From: Niveispirillum sp943371025
GTDB lineage: Bacteria > Pseudomonadota > Alphaproteobacteria > Azospirillales > Azospirillaceae
DNA: 64,000 nucleotides
NCBI GenBank assembly: GCA_943371025.1
Contig: CALRTC020000020.1
Location: forward strand, 54,351 to 118,350
Direction of reading: 5' to 3'
Shown: one piece after another, positions 17,347-26,721 of the stretch
Numbering within the stretch: position 1 is the stretch's first letter
Layout of the letters: every line of letters starts with the position of its first letter
Translations under genes and position numbers: made by a program
The notes under the pieces: generated by a model
Database searches by the model: none
Told to the model about the DNA's origin: nothing
The model's input: only the letters and a program-made list of their open reading frames with translations

Positions 17347-18174
17347 TCATTTCGGCGGGGCGCAGTAATCGGCCAGACTATAGGCGGCCTTCACCTCGTA
17401 CGTGGCGCCGGGCTTCATGACGAATTCACTGGCGCCGTAGCGTTCGTAGCCGCCATCCTTCTTCGGCTTCCAGTCGAAGGTGTAGCCCAGCCGGGTCCAG
17501 GGTGCCCCGCCTTCCTTCAGGTTCAGGCGCATGTTCTGGGCAAACCAGTCCCAATAGGATTGCTGTTCCAGACAGGCAGCATCACCCGCCGTGCAGACCG
17601 GACGGGTGACGGTGCTGGCCACCGGCGGCGGCCCCGCGCTGCCATTGGTGTCCAGCGTGCAGGTGGCCGCCGCAACATCGGTCACAGGGCAGGGGCGGAC
17701 CAGCTTTTCAGGCGCGATCCACATTTCCACTACCTGGGCGTAGGGCACCGTGGGGTTGAGGCCCAGCCACTGCACGACCCGTTCGGTCTTCGCGGTGGCA
17801 TCGCCGGCCGCGGCCGTGCAGAAACGCTGGAGCTGCGGAACGGCGGTCACCCAGATTTGGCCCCAGCCGCTGGGGCCGCCCGTAGCCTGGCCCTTGTAAT
17901 ATTTCTCATAGGCGCTGGTGGACATGGTGGAAGCGACCAGCACCTGCCGGCCCGCCGGTGTATCGCGCCAGACCAGATCGGCATTGTCGGACGCGATCCG
18001 CAGCAGTCCGGGACCGATATCGGACGGCCCCGGCACGGCCACGACATTCAGGGCCGCGGCATAGAGATCGGCCGGCTTGCCCGGCCCCGCCTGTTTCAAT
18101 CCCCCCGGTGCCGTGGAGGCGCAGCCCGCCAGCAACAACAGGGACAGGGGGAAAATGCCGATCCGGGACAGCAT
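17347..18174 (-). CDS. Predicted lipoprotein of unknown function
   Basis: A 275-residue protein with a short signal peptide ending in a lipobox (LLLAGC, Cys at about 18), so it is probably lipid-anchored. The mature part has several cysteines (for example FCTAAAG, RPCPVTD, ATCTLD, VCTAGDAACLEQQ) that could form disulfides in the periplasm, and ends YCAPPK. No enzyme motif was recognised. It faces the nucleotidyltransferase gene tail to tail and stands alone on the minus strand behind an AT-rich upstream region. Confidence 0.75.
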   Translation of the reverse strand: MLSRIGIFPLSLLLLAGCASTAPGGLKQAGPGKPADLYAAALNVVAVPGPSDIGPGLLRIASDNADLVWRDTPAGRQVLVASTMSTSAYEKYYKGQATGGPSGWGQIWVTAVPQLQRFCTAAAGDATAKTERVVQWLGLNPTVPYAQVVEMWIAPEKLVRPCPVTDVAAATCTLDTNGSAGPPPVASTVTRPVCTAGDAACLEQQSYWDWFAQNMRLNLKEGGAPWTRLGYTFDWKPKKDGGYERYGASEFVMKPGATYEVKAAYSLADYCAPPK

Positions 18175-18189
18175 GCGCCAACTCCATCA

Positions 18190-18245
18190 GGTTGAATGAG
18201 GTTTGCGATATTAAATCACACAAAATATCACCTTTAAATTGAATA
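18190..18245 (-). promoter_or_regulatory. AT-rich probable promoter region of the lipoprotein gene
   Basis: This 55-base stretch is unusually AT-rich for the window and lies just upstream of the lipoprotein start. On the minus strand it contains TTAAAG and, about 18 bases on, TTTAAT/TAATAT, which resemble -35 and -10 elements. Reading by eye only. Confidence 0.3.
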
Positions 18246-18333
18246 GAGTCATAGGATCGGATGGGGCCGGGTCGTTGGGCGCCGGGATGGCGGCCAATCG
18301 GCTATTGATCTGTGGCGAACGAAGGGGCAGAAC

Positions 18334-18366
18334 AAAAAGGGCGCCGACGTCGATGGCGGGGCGCCC
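18334..18366 (-). terminator. Orphan intrinsic terminator on the minus strand
   Basis: GGGCGCC (18339-18345) pairs with GGCGCCC (18360-18366); on the minus strand the stem is followed by five T. No minus-strand gene ends here: the nearest on the right is trkA on the plus strand. It could end an antisense or small RNA that starts near or inside trkA. Confidence 0.55.
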
Positions 18367-18418
18367 GCACGAGACCATGCCGCTTCAACCCCCAAGGCTG
18401 CCGGACAGGTTATTTTCC

Positions 18419-19795
18419 ATGAAGGTCATCGTCTGCGGCGCCGGCCAGGTCGGCTCCAATATCGCCAAGTATCTGGCCTCGGAAGGCAACCACGTCACCG
18501 TCATCGACCAGTCGCCGGAACTGATACAGAAGATCAGCGACACGCTGGATGTTCAGGCCATGGTCGGCTTCGCCTCCCACCCCAATGTGCTGGAGGCTGC
18601 GGGGGCGGCCGATGCCGACATGCTGATCGCCGTGACGCTTGCAGATGAAGTGAACATGGTGGCCTGTCAGGTCGGGGCCAGCCTGTTCCGCGTGCCGACA
18701 AAGATCGCCCGTGTGCGCCACCAGTCCTATCTGCAGCCCATCTGGGCCGATCTGTTCTCCCGCGAGCATCTGCCCATCGATGTCATCATCTCGCCGGAAA
18801 TCGAGGTGGCGCGGGCGGTGTCGCGGCGCATGCAGGTGCCGGGCGCCTTTGACATGATCCCGCTGGCCGACGGGCTGGTGAAGGTGATCGGCGTCGTCTG
18901 TTCGCAGAACTGTCCCATCATCAACACCCCGCTGCGACAGCTGACGGGCCTGTTCCCCGATCTGGCGATCGAGGTGGTGGCCATCATCCGCGGCGACCGG
19001 CAATTCATCCCCACCGGCAATGACCAGATGCTGCCCGGTGACGAAGTTTATTTCGTGGCCGATACGAACCATGTTTCCCGGGCCATGGCCGCCTTCGGCC
19101 ATGAGGAGCGGGAGGCGCGGCGGGTCATCATCGTCGGCGGCGGCAATATCGGCCTGTGTCTGGCCGAGGAGATCGAGCAGAACCATTCCGGCGTGTCGGC
19201 CCGCATCATCGAGATCGACCGGCGCCGGGCCACGATGGTGGCGCAGAAGCTGAAGCGCACCATGGTGCTGCATGGCGACGCGCTGGATCCTTCGATTCTG
19301 GAGGAGGCCAATGTTGGTGCGGCCGAAACCGTCGTGGCCGTGTCCAACAGCGACGAAGGCAATATCCTGGCCAGCCTGCTGGCCAAGCGCAACGGCTGTC
19401 AGCGCGCCATCACGCTGATCAACAAGACGACGTTCCAGCCGTTGGTACAGCCACTGGGCATCGACGCGGTGGTCAGTCCCCGGTCGATCACCGTTTCGTC
19501 CATCCTGCAGCATGTACGGCGCGGCCGAATCAAGGCCGTGCATTCATTGCGCGAGAATTTCGCAGAGGTGATCGAGGCGGAGGCGCTGGAGACCTCGACC
19601 CTGATCAATACCCCGCTGAAGGATATCCGGCTACCCCAGGGCATCATTGTCGGCGCCATCGTGCGCGCCGGCAAGGTGATCATCCCGCGCCCCAGCACGG
19701 TCATCAAACCCAATGACCGCGTCATCATCCTGGCCGAGGTCGGCCAGGTGAAGAAGGTGGAGAAGATGTTCGCCGTCCGGCTGGAGTTCTTTTAA
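18419..19795 (+). CDS. trkA: Trk potassium uptake regulatory protein TrkA
   Basis: A 458-residue cytoplasmic NAD-binding gating subunit for Trk K+ channels. Two RCK-N Rossmann domains are seen (MKVIVCGAGQVGSNIAKYL at the start; RRVIIVGGGNIGLCLAEEI near residue 237), each followed by an RCK-C domain. ATG 18419 begins the first Rossmann strand; an open frame 60 codons longer has no similarity. In related genomes trkA usually follows ntrX; here it lies between ntrBC and ntrYX. Confidence 0.95.
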   Translation: MKVIVCGAGQVGSNIAKYLASEGNHVTVIDQSPELIQKISDTLDVQAMVGFASHPNVLEAAGAADADMLIAVTLADEVNMVACQVGASLFRVPTKIARVRHQSYLQPIWADLFSREHLPIDVIISPEIEVARAVSRRMQVPGAFDMIPLADGLVKVIGVVCSQNCPIINTPLRQLTGLFPDLAIEVVAIIRGDRQFIPTGNDQMLPGDEVYFVADTNHVSRAMAAFGHEEREARRVIIVGGGNIGLCLAEEIEQNHSGVSARIIEIDRRRATMVAQKLKRTMVLHGDALDPSILEEANVGAAETVVAVSNSDEGNILASLLAKRNGCQRAITLINKTTFQPLVQPLGIDAVVSPRSITVSSILQHVRRGRIKAVHSLRENFAEVIEAEALETSTLINTPLKDIRLPQGIIVGAIVRAGKVIIPRPSTVIKPNDRVIILAEVGQVKKVEKMFAVRLEFF

Positions 19796-19808
19796 GCCGG
19801 CCCGACGG

Positions 19809-20348
19809 TCAGGTCCGTTCCTCCAGATCGCGGGGCCGGGTGAAGCCGACCAGGGTGCATTGACCCCAGCGCAGATCGTGCCAGGTCACGCCGTCCGGCA
19901 ACGCGATCTCCACGAACGAGCCGGTGGGCAGCTTCGTCGCCAGCGAGGCACGCAGTTCCGCAGGGCCACGGCCGCACAGATCGCGGGCCAGCAGCTGGAA
20001 GTCCGGATTGTGTCCGACCAGCAGCACGCTCTCCACAGTGTCGGGCAGGGATTTCAGCCGGTCCAGCAGCAATTCCTCCCCGCAAAGATACAGGCCGCGT
20101 TCAAATGTGACGGACGGCGGGTGCTTGCCCCAGGCCGCGGCCACGATCTCCAGCGTGCTGCGCGCGCGCAGCGCTGTCGAACAGAGCACGATCGATGGGT
20201 TAGGCGGGCCGCCCTTGCGCGCTGTCCAATAATTCGCCATCGTCGCCGCTGCCTTCCGCCCACGCGCGGCGAGGGGGCGATCATGGTCGGGCAGACGGGG
20301 GTCGTCCCAGTCCGATTTGGCGTGCCGCAGCAGATAGAGTGTCTTCAT
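19809..20348 (-). CDS. sixA: SixA-type phosphohistidine phosphatase
   Basis: A 179-residue histidine phosphatase. The catalytic RHG-type motif is LLRHAKSDWDD (His9), and the second histidine is in VLLVGHNPDFQLL; the arginine/acid elements LAARGRKAA and ALRARSTLEI fit the SixA branch. It would dephosphorylate phosphohistidine on signalling or PTS proteins. The ATG is in the sequence CATG shared with the ppk start on the other strand, so the two divergent genes begin on overlapping codons. A longer frame upstream is antisense to ppk. Confidence 0.88.
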   Translation of the reverse strand: MKTLYLLRHAKSDWDDPRLPDHDRPLAARGRKAAATMANYWTARKGGPPNPSIVLCSTALRARSTLEIVAAAWGKHPPSVTFERGLYLCGEELLLDRLKSLPDTVESVLLVGHNPDFQLLARDLCGRGPAELRASLATKLPTGSFVEIALPDGVTWHDLRWGQCTLVGFTRPRDLEERT

Positions 20349-22671
20349 GACGACTTCACGCAAAGACGCGGGGAACACGACGGCAGGGCAGCGTCGCCGC
20401 CCGCGCGGGTCCACGCAACCCAAAACCGTCACAGAAGCAACATATACTCCCACGGCGCCCCAGGACCAGAAGGACGAACCGATCGTGACCGCCGCCACTG
20501 CCCCGCAGTCGACCGACCTGCCCGCTGAGACCGCGCCCGACAGCCTGGTCGGTGCCATCGCCCATGACAGCCCGGAACGTTTCATCAATCGCGAACTGTC
20601 CTGGCTGGCCTTCAACCAGCGTGTCCTGGAAGAAGCCTATAACGCGCACCACCCGCTGCTGGAACGCCTGCGCTTCCTGTCCATTTCCGCCAGCAACCTG
20701 GACGAATTCTACATGGTCCGCGTCGCCGGCCTGAAGGCGCAGGTGGCTGCCAAGGTGACGACGCCGTCTGATGACAATCTGACGCCTGCCCAGCAGTTGG
20801 CGGCCATCAATTACCGCGTGACGGAAGTCATGCGCGACCAGCAGGCGTGCTGGCTGATGCTGCGCAAGGCGCTGCGCGCGGCCGGGATTGCCGTTGTCGA
20901 CACCGATGAGTTGACGGCAGCGGAGCATGACTGGCTGGAAGCGCGCTTCATCGATGAGATTTTCCCCGTCCTGACGCCCATCGCCGTCGATCCGGCCCAT
21001 CCGTTCCCCTTTGTGCCCAACAGCGGATTCGCGCTGGCCCTGCAATTGTTCGACCCGCAGAAGGGGACGAACCTGGATGCGCTGGTGCTGCTGCCGCAGC
21101 AGCTTGACCGCTTCATCCGCCTGCCCGGCACGGACACGCGCTATGTCCTGCTGGAACAGGTGGTTCTGTCCTTCATCTCCCGCCTGTTCCCGCCCTTTGT
21201 GCTGAAGGGCCACGGTGTGTTCCGTGTCCTGCGCGACAGCGAGATGGAAATCGAGGAAGAAGCCGAGGATCTGGTCCGCACCTTCGAGAGCGCCCTGAAG
21301 CGGCGCAAGCGCGGCAGCGTCATCCGGCTGGCCGTCAATGCCGGCATGTCCAAGGAACTGCGCGCCTTCCTGATTGACGAACTGAATGTCAGCAATGATG
21401 ACGTCTTCGTCCTGGATGGGCTGATCGGGCTGGCCGATACCAAGCAGATCATCGGCGATGATCGGCCCGACCTGCTGTTCCCGCCCTATAATGCCCGGTT
21501 CCCGGAACGCATCCGCGATTTCGGCGGGGATTGCTTTGCCGCCATCCGCCAGAAGGACATCGTCGTCCATCACCCCTTCGAGAGCTTCGACGTGGTGGTG
21601 CAGTTCCTGCGTCAGGCGGCGGCAGACCCCAATGTGCTGGCCATCAAGCAGACGCTCTACCGCACATCCAAGAACAGCCCCATCGTTGCCGCCCTGATCG
21701 ACGCCGCCGAACAGGGCAAGAGCGTCACCGCCCTGGTTGAACTGAAGGCACGCTTCGACGAGGAGGCCAATATCCGCTGGGCCCGCGACATGGAACGCGC
21801 CGGCGTGCAGGTGGTCTATGGTTTCGTCGATCTGAAGACCCATGCCAAGGTGTCGCTGGTCGTGCGCCGCGAAAGCCAGGGTCTGCGCACCTATGTGCAT
21901 TTTGGTACGGGCAATTACCACCCGATCACGGCCAGGATTTATACCGACCTTTCCTTCTTCACCTGCGACGTCGCCTTGGGCCATGACGCCGCCCACATGT
22001 TCAACTACATGACCGGCTATGCCACGCCCAAGGCGTTGGAAAAGATTTCCATCGCCCCCATCACCCTGCGCCAGCGTCTGGTCGAACTGATCGACGCGGA
22101 GATTGCGCACGCCCATGCCGGCCGCCCCGCCCAGATCTGGGTGAAGCTGAACAGCCTGGTGGATGCCAAGCTGATCGACAAGCTGTACGAAGCGTCACAG
22201 AACGGGGTGAAGGTCGAACTGGTCATCCGCGGCATCTGTTGTCTGCGGCCGGGTGTGCCCGGCCTGTCGGAAAACATTCATGTGAAGTCGATCGTCGGCC
22301 GCTTCCTGGAACATGGTCGCGTCGTCTGTTTCGGCAACGGTCATGGGCTGCCGTCGCGTCACGCCAAGATTTTCATTTCGTCGGCCGACTGGATGCCGCG
22401 TAACCTGGACCGCCGTATCGAGACCCTGGTACCCATCGAGAACCCGACGGTACATCAGCAGGTTTTGGACCAGATCATGGTTGCCAACCTGAAGGACAAT
22501 ACGCAGAGCTGGGTCCTGCAACCCGATGCGACCTATCGGCGCGTGGAGCCTTGCCTGGAAAGCTTCAACGCCCATACCTATTTCATGACCAACCCCAGCC
22601 TGTCGGGTCGCGGCAGCGCCACCAGCGATGCCCGGCTGCCGCCGAAACTGGTGTTGAGCAATTTCCCGTAA
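20347..22671 (+). CDS. ppk: Polyphosphate kinase 1
   Basis: A 774-residue enzyme that polymerises ATP gamma-phosphate into polyphosphate. After a ~75-residue low-complexity extension the conserved protein begins at RFINRELSWLAFNQRVLEEA. The phospholipase-D-like catalytic half shows the autophosphorylated His in VHFGTGNYH and the second His in SRHAKIFISSADW. The start is uncertain: ATG 20347 overlaps the sixA start, while GTG 20485 follows AAGGA and a TATACT element and would leave room for divergent promoters. ppx follows 16 bases on, so the pair forms a polyphosphate synthesis/degradation operon. Confidence 0.95.
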   Translation: MTTSRKDAGNTTAGQRRRPRGSTQPKTVTEATYTPTAPQDQKDEPIVTAATAPQSTDLPAETAPDSLVGAIAHDSPERFINRELSWLAFNQRVLEEAYNAHHPLLERLRFLSISASNLDEFYMVRVAGLKAQVAAKVTTPSDDNLTPAQQLAAINYRVTEVMRDQQACWLMLRKALRAAGIAVVDTDELTAAEHDWLEARFIDEIFPVLTPIAVDPAHPFPFVPNSGFALALQLFDPQKGTNLDALVLLPQQLDRFIRLPGTDTRYVLLEQVVLSFISRLFPPFVLKGHGVFRVLRDSEMEIEEEAEDLVRTFESALKRRKRGSVIRLAVNAGMSKELRAFLIDELNVSNDDVFVLDGLIGLADTKQIIGDDRPDLLFPPYNARFPERIRDFGGDCFAAIRQKDIVVHHPFESFDVVVQFLRQAAADPNVLAIKQTLYRTSKNSPIVAALIDAAEQGKSVTALVELKARFDEEANIRWARDMERAGVQVVYGFVDLKTHAKVSLVVRRESQGLRTYVHFGTGNYHPITARIYTDLSFFTCDVALGHDAAHMFNYMTGYATPKALEKISIAPITLRQRLVELIDAEIAHAHAGRPAQIWVKLNSLVDAKLIDKLYEASQNGVKVELVIRGICCLRPGVPGLSENIHVKSIVGRFLEHGRVVCFGNGHGLPSRHAKIFISSADWMPRNLDRRIETLVPIENPTVHQQVLDQIMVANLKDNTQSWVLQPDATYRRVEPCLESFNAHTYFMTNPSLSGRGSATSDARLPPKLVLSNFP

Positions 22672-22687
22672 CCCGGCATTTTACCTG

Positions 22688-24217
22688 ATGTTATCACTGA
22701 AAGCGGATCACCCGAACGTGGATCACGCCCATGCCGACGACCGCCTGGCGGTCATCGATGTCGGTTCCAACACCATGCGCTGCGTCGTCTATGAAAAGCT
22801 GACGCGGTCGCCTGTGGCCCTTTTCAATGAAAGGGTCCAGCCCAGCCTGGGCAAGACGGTGGAACGGACCGGCAAGCTGAATCCGGACGGGGTGGTGCTG
22901 GCGCTGGATAATCTGGCCCGGTTCCGCCGGCTGCTGGAAGGCATGCAGGTCCGGCGCGTCGATGTGCTGGCCACGGCGGCCGTCCGCGATGCCGGCGACG
23001 GCGCCGATTTCGTGGCCGAGATCACACGCCGTACCGGCTTTCATGTCGATGTCCTGTCGGGCGAGGAGGAGGCGCGGCTGGCGGCCCTGGGTGTGCTGTC
23101 CGGCGCCCCTAATGCCGACGGTCTGGCGGGTGACCTTGGCGGTGGCAGCCTGGAACTGGTTCTGCTGGACAAGGGCGAGATCGGGGCGCAGGTGACGACC
23201 CCCCTGGGGCCCCTGCGGCTGATGGAGGCGACGGATGGAAAGCCGGGGCCGGCGGCCAAACTGATCGACCAGCATCTGGCCAGGCTGGACTGGCTGTCGC
23301 GCGGCAAGGGCCGCACTTATTATCCGGTGGGCGGCGCCTGGCGCGCACTGGCCAAGATGCATCTGGAGCAGGTGAACCACCCCCTGCACATCATCCATCA
23401 GTACAGCGTCGACGGTGCCATCATGGCGGAGTTCGCCGGCACGGTGGCGCGGGCAGGGCGCAGCAATCTGGAAAAGATGCCCGGCGTGTCCAAGCGCCGC
23501 CTGGACACGTTGCCCCTGGCTGCCCTGGTCATGGAACGGGTGCTGAAGGCGGTCTCACCGGCCCGCGTCACCTTCTCCGCCTACGGCCTGCGCGAGGGGC
23601 ATCTTTACGACCTGCTGGACCCGACGCAGCGCCGCCATGATCCGCTGATCACGTCGTGCGAGGATGTGGCCGAGCGGATCGGCCGGTTTGGTCATGCGGA
23701 AATCCTGGTCGATTGGACGGCCCCGCTGTTCGTGGGCGAAGATCCCGGTGCCCGCCGTCTGCGGCAGGCGGCCTGTCTGCTGTCCGACCTTGGCTGGGCC
23801 GAACATCCCGATTACCGCGCGGAGCATGCCTTCCTGCGTATCCTGCGCATGCCGTTTGCCGGTGTGGACCATGTGGAACGGGCCTTCCTGGCCACGGCCG
23901 TCCATGTCCGCTATGCGGGCACGTTGGACAGCCCGATTCTGGCCCCGGCCCGCAGCCTGTTGAAGGAAGGGGCCCTGGCCCGGGCCTATATACTGGGGCT
24001 TGCGCTGCGGCTGGCCCACACGCTGACGGGTGGTGCGGCGACCCTGCTGCAACGGACCCTGCTGCGGCTGGGCGACAGTAAATTGTCGCTGCTGCTGCCT
24101 GAAGATGCGGCCATGCTGAATGGCGACAGCGTGCAGCGCCGGCTGGATGCGCTGGCCCGCACCCTGAACCGGGTGGGAGACGTGACCTTGCAGACGGGGC
24201 CGAAACTGGCTCGTTGA
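22688..24217 (+). CDS. ppx: Exopolyphosphatase (Ppx/GppA family)
   Basis: A 509-residue ASKHA-fold phosphatase that trims polyphosphate ends or pppGpp. The actin-like phosphate loops are visible: LAVIDVGSNTMRCVVYE near residue 19 and AGDLGGGSLELVLL near 145, with the catalytic Glu expected in the stretch LSGEEEARLA. A helical C-terminal region (about 310-500) resembles the extended form of Ppx. It is immediately downstream of ppk. Confidence 0.93.
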   Translation: MLSLKADHPNVDHAHADDRLAVIDVGSNTMRCVVYEKLTRSPVALFNERVQPSLGKTVERTGKLNPDGVVLALDNLARFRRLLEGMQVRRVDVLATAAVRDAGDGADFVAEITRRTGFHVDVLSGEEEARLAALGVLSGAPNADGLAGDLGGGSLELVLLDKGEIGAQVTTPLGPLRLMEATDGKPGPAAKLIDQHLARLDWLSRGKGRTYYPVGGAWRALAKMHLEQVNHPLHIIHQYSVDGAIMAEFAGTVARAGRSNLEKMPGVSKRRLDTLPLAALVMERVLKAVSPARVTFSAYGLREGHLYDLLDPTQRRHDPLITSCEDVAERIGRFGHAEILVDWTAPLFVGEDPGARRLRQAACLLSDLGWAEHPDYRAEHAFLRILRMPFAGVDHVERAFLATAVHVRYAGTLDSPILAPARSLLKEGALARAYILGLALRLAHTLTGGAATLLQRTLLRLGDSKLSLLLPEDAAMLNGDSVQRRLDALARTLNRVGDVTLQTGPKLAR

Positions 24218-24409
24218 GGCGATGGGCAGGTGGTCCTGGCCGGCCACGTTCTGTTGCAGCTTTATCACGTTGCGGGGTGGCGTCCTGTGTAGCTTTCTGG
24301 TAACAGTTTTGACCAGACGCTCCGTTTAGCCACCCCAAGGTTACCCATTGCCCCAGGTCGGACTGACAGTTGCCCAAGCGCGAACCCCGTTCAACGGGGG
24401 TGTCAGCGC
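24218..24409. other. Spacer upstream of ntrY
   Basis: A 192-base gap expected to carry the ntrYX promoter. I see no clear sigma54 (TGGCAC-N5-TTGC) or other classic site and no hairpin with a T-run. Confidence 0.4.
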
Positions 24410-26716
24410 ATGACCGCAATGTCGCCGAATCTGGGTCCCGGCACGGCGCCGCGTACCGATGGCATCTGGCGTCGCGCCTTGCGCTGGTCCCGGCGCTGGC
24501 GGATCAACACCATGGCAGGCATTGCCCTGACGGTTGCGGCCATCGTCGCCGGCGCCGCCACCTATGCCGCGCTGACGGAAACGCTGCCCGTCACCATTGA
24601 CCAGAATACCCTGATGCTGCTGCTGACGCTGGATGGCGTGCTGCTGCTGCTGCTGGGCGTTGTGGTGGCCCGGCGCATCGTGGGCCTGTGGGTGGAGAAG
24701 CGGCGGGGGCTGGCCGGGTCACGCCTGCACATGCGGCTGGTGGCCGTCTTTTCCATTCTGGCGGTGGCGCCGGCCATCATCATGGCCATCTTCTCCGCCC
24801 TGTTCTTCTATGTCGGCCTGCAAAGCTGGTTCTCCGACCGTGTGCGCATGGTGGTGGACGAATCGCTGGCCGTGGCCCAGGGCTATCTGAAGGAACATCA
24901 GCAGACCCTGTCGCGTGATGCGGAGGTGATGCGCAACGATCTGGCCCGCCTGCCGCTGAACATCTATTGGGACCCGCCCCGGTTCCGGCAATATTTCCAG
25001 TCCCAGGCGCTGATGCGCAATGTGACGGAGGCGGTGATCTTCGACGGTACGGGGCAGGTCACGGCCGTTTTCGGTCTGGGCTTCGCCTTTGATTTCACCA
25101 CCGTGCATTCCGAAGACCTGGAACGCGCCCGCAAGGGTGAGGTGGTGCTGATCGTCAGCGATGGCGGCAATCGCGTGAACGCGATCGTCCTTCTTGACCA
25201 GGATTTCGACCGGTTCCTGTTTATCGGCCGCCCGGTGGAAAGCCGCGTGCTGGAACATATGGACGTCACGCAGAGTGCCGTTCAGGAATATCGCCGCATG
25301 GAGGAACAGCGCTTTGCGCTGCAGACCCGCATGGCGGTGATCTTTGTCGGCGTGGCGGTTCTGCTGCTTCTGGCGGCCATCTGGGTGGGGCTGAATTTCG
25401 CCACCTATCTGGTGGCGCCGATCAGCGCCCTGATTGCTGCGGCGGAACGTATCCGCGCCGGCGATCTGACGGCGCGCGTGCCGGACAATGTGCTGGAACC
25501 GGAAGACGAACTGGTCACCCTGTCCCGCGCGTTCAACCGAATGACCAGCCAGCTGGAAAGCCAGCGGTCCGAACTGGTGGAGGCCAACCGCCAGCTGGAC
25601 CTGCGTCGCCGCTTCACCGAAGCGGTGCTGGCCGGGGTGTCGGCCGGTGTGCTTGGCCTGGACCAGAATGGCCGCATCAACCTGCCCAACCTGTCCGCCG
25701 CCAATCTGCTGTCTGTGGGCGATCCGGCATCCCTGATCGGGCGTGACCTGCTGGAGGTGGCGCCTGAGCTGGACGAACTGATGACCAATATCCGCCGCCG
25801 CGCCGGCCGGCAGGTTGAGGGACAGGTGCAGTTACGCCGGGCCGGGCAGTTGAAGACCCTGCTGGTCCGGGTCGCGGCCGAGGTGGTGGCGGGCGAGGTG
25901 AAGGGCTATGTCGTCACCTTCGACGATGTGTCCGAACTGCTGTCGGCGCAGCGCAAGGCGGCCTGGGCCGACGTGGCCCGCCGCATCGCGCATGAGATAA
26001 AGAACCCGCTTACCCCGATCCAGCTTTCGGCGGAACGGTTGCGGCGTAAATATCTGAAGGAAATCAGCAGCGACCCCGATACGTTCAAGGCCATGACCGA
26101 CACGATCGTGCGGCATGTGGACGATATCGGCCGCATGGTGGACGAATTCTCTGCCTTTGCCCGCATGCCGCAGCCGGTGATGAAACCGGCCGCTATGCAG
26201 GACCTGACGCGGCAGTCGGTGCTGTTGCAGGCATCGGCCTATCCGGCCATCAAATTCACCTGCGACATGCCCGACGCCCCGCTGTTGATGGTCTGTGACA
26301 GCCGGCAGATCGGGCAGGCACTGACCAATCTGTTGAAAAATGCCGGGGAGAGCATCGAAGGACGGCTGGAGGACACCCCGGCCGACGCTGAGCGTGTCCC
26401 CGGCGAAATCACAGCCCGCATCCAGGTGGAGGATGAACGGGTGCTGCTGGCGGTTGAGGACAATGGCAAGGGCTTGCCCCACACCGAGGAACGGGATCGG
26501 TTGACCGAACCCTATGTCACCACGCGGGCCAAGGGCACGGGCCTTGGCCTCGCCATCGTGAAGAAGATCATGGAAGACCATGGCGGCGCATTGCTGCTGG
26601 ACGACCGGCCGGGCGGTGGTGCCCGCGTCACGCTGGTCCTGCCCCGCAACATCGCCCCCAGTGCCACGGCACCGGTCTCTCCTGACATGAACGCCGCCCA
26701 GGCGCGGAAGGGTTGA
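24410..26716 (+). CDS. ntrY: Nitrogen/redox sensor histidine kinase NtrY
   Basis: A 768-residue membrane kinase. Three N-terminal transmembrane helices (about 35-135), a periplasmic sensing part, and a fourth helix near 305-330 lead to a HAMP domain (about 330-385), a PAS domain (about 395-505) and the kinase core with phospho-acceptor H in RIAHEIKNPLTPIQLSAERL. ATPase boxes are LLKNAGES, VEDNGKGLP and GTGLGLAI. NtrYX responds to nitrogen, oxygen or redox state in alphaproteobacteria. The stop overlaps the ribosome-site region of ntrX. Confidence 0.96.
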   Translation: MTAMSPNLGPGTAPRTDGIWRRALRWSRRWRINTMAGIALTVAAIVAGAATYAALTETLPVTIDQNTLMLLLTLDGVLLLLLGVVVARRIVGLWVEKRRGLAGSRLHMRLVAVFSILAVAPAIIMAIFSALFFYVGLQSWFSDRVRMVVDESLAVAQGYLKEHQQTLSRDAEVMRNDLARLPLNIYWDPPRFRQYFQSQALMRNVTEAVIFDGTGQVTAVFGLGFAFDFTTVHSEDLERARKGEVVLIVSDGGNRVNAIVLLDQDFDRFLFIGRPVESRVLEHMDVTQSAVQEYRRMEEQRFALQTRMAVIFVGVAVLLLLAAIWVGLNFATYLVAPISALIAAAERIRAGDLTARVPDNVLEPEDELVTLSRAFNRMTSQLESQRSELVEANRQLDLRRRFTEAVLAGVSAGVLGLDQNGRINLPNLSAANLLSVGDPASLIGRDLLEVAPELDELMTNIRRRAGRQVEGQVQLRRAGQLKTLLVRVAAEVVAGEVKGYVVTFDDVSELLSAQRKAAWADVARRIAHEIKNPLTPIQLSAERLRRKYLKEISSDPDTFKAMTDTIVRHVDDIGRMVDEFSAFARMPQPVMKPAAMQDLTRQSVLLQASAYPAIKFTCDMPDAPLLMVCDSRQIGQALTNLLKNAGESIEGRLEDTPADAERVPGEITARIQVEDERVLLAVEDNGKGLPHTEERDRLTEPYVTTRAKGTGLGLAIVKKIMEDHGGALLLDDRPGGGARVTLVLPRNIAPSATAPVSPDMNAAQARKG

Positions 26717-26721
26717 AGGAC

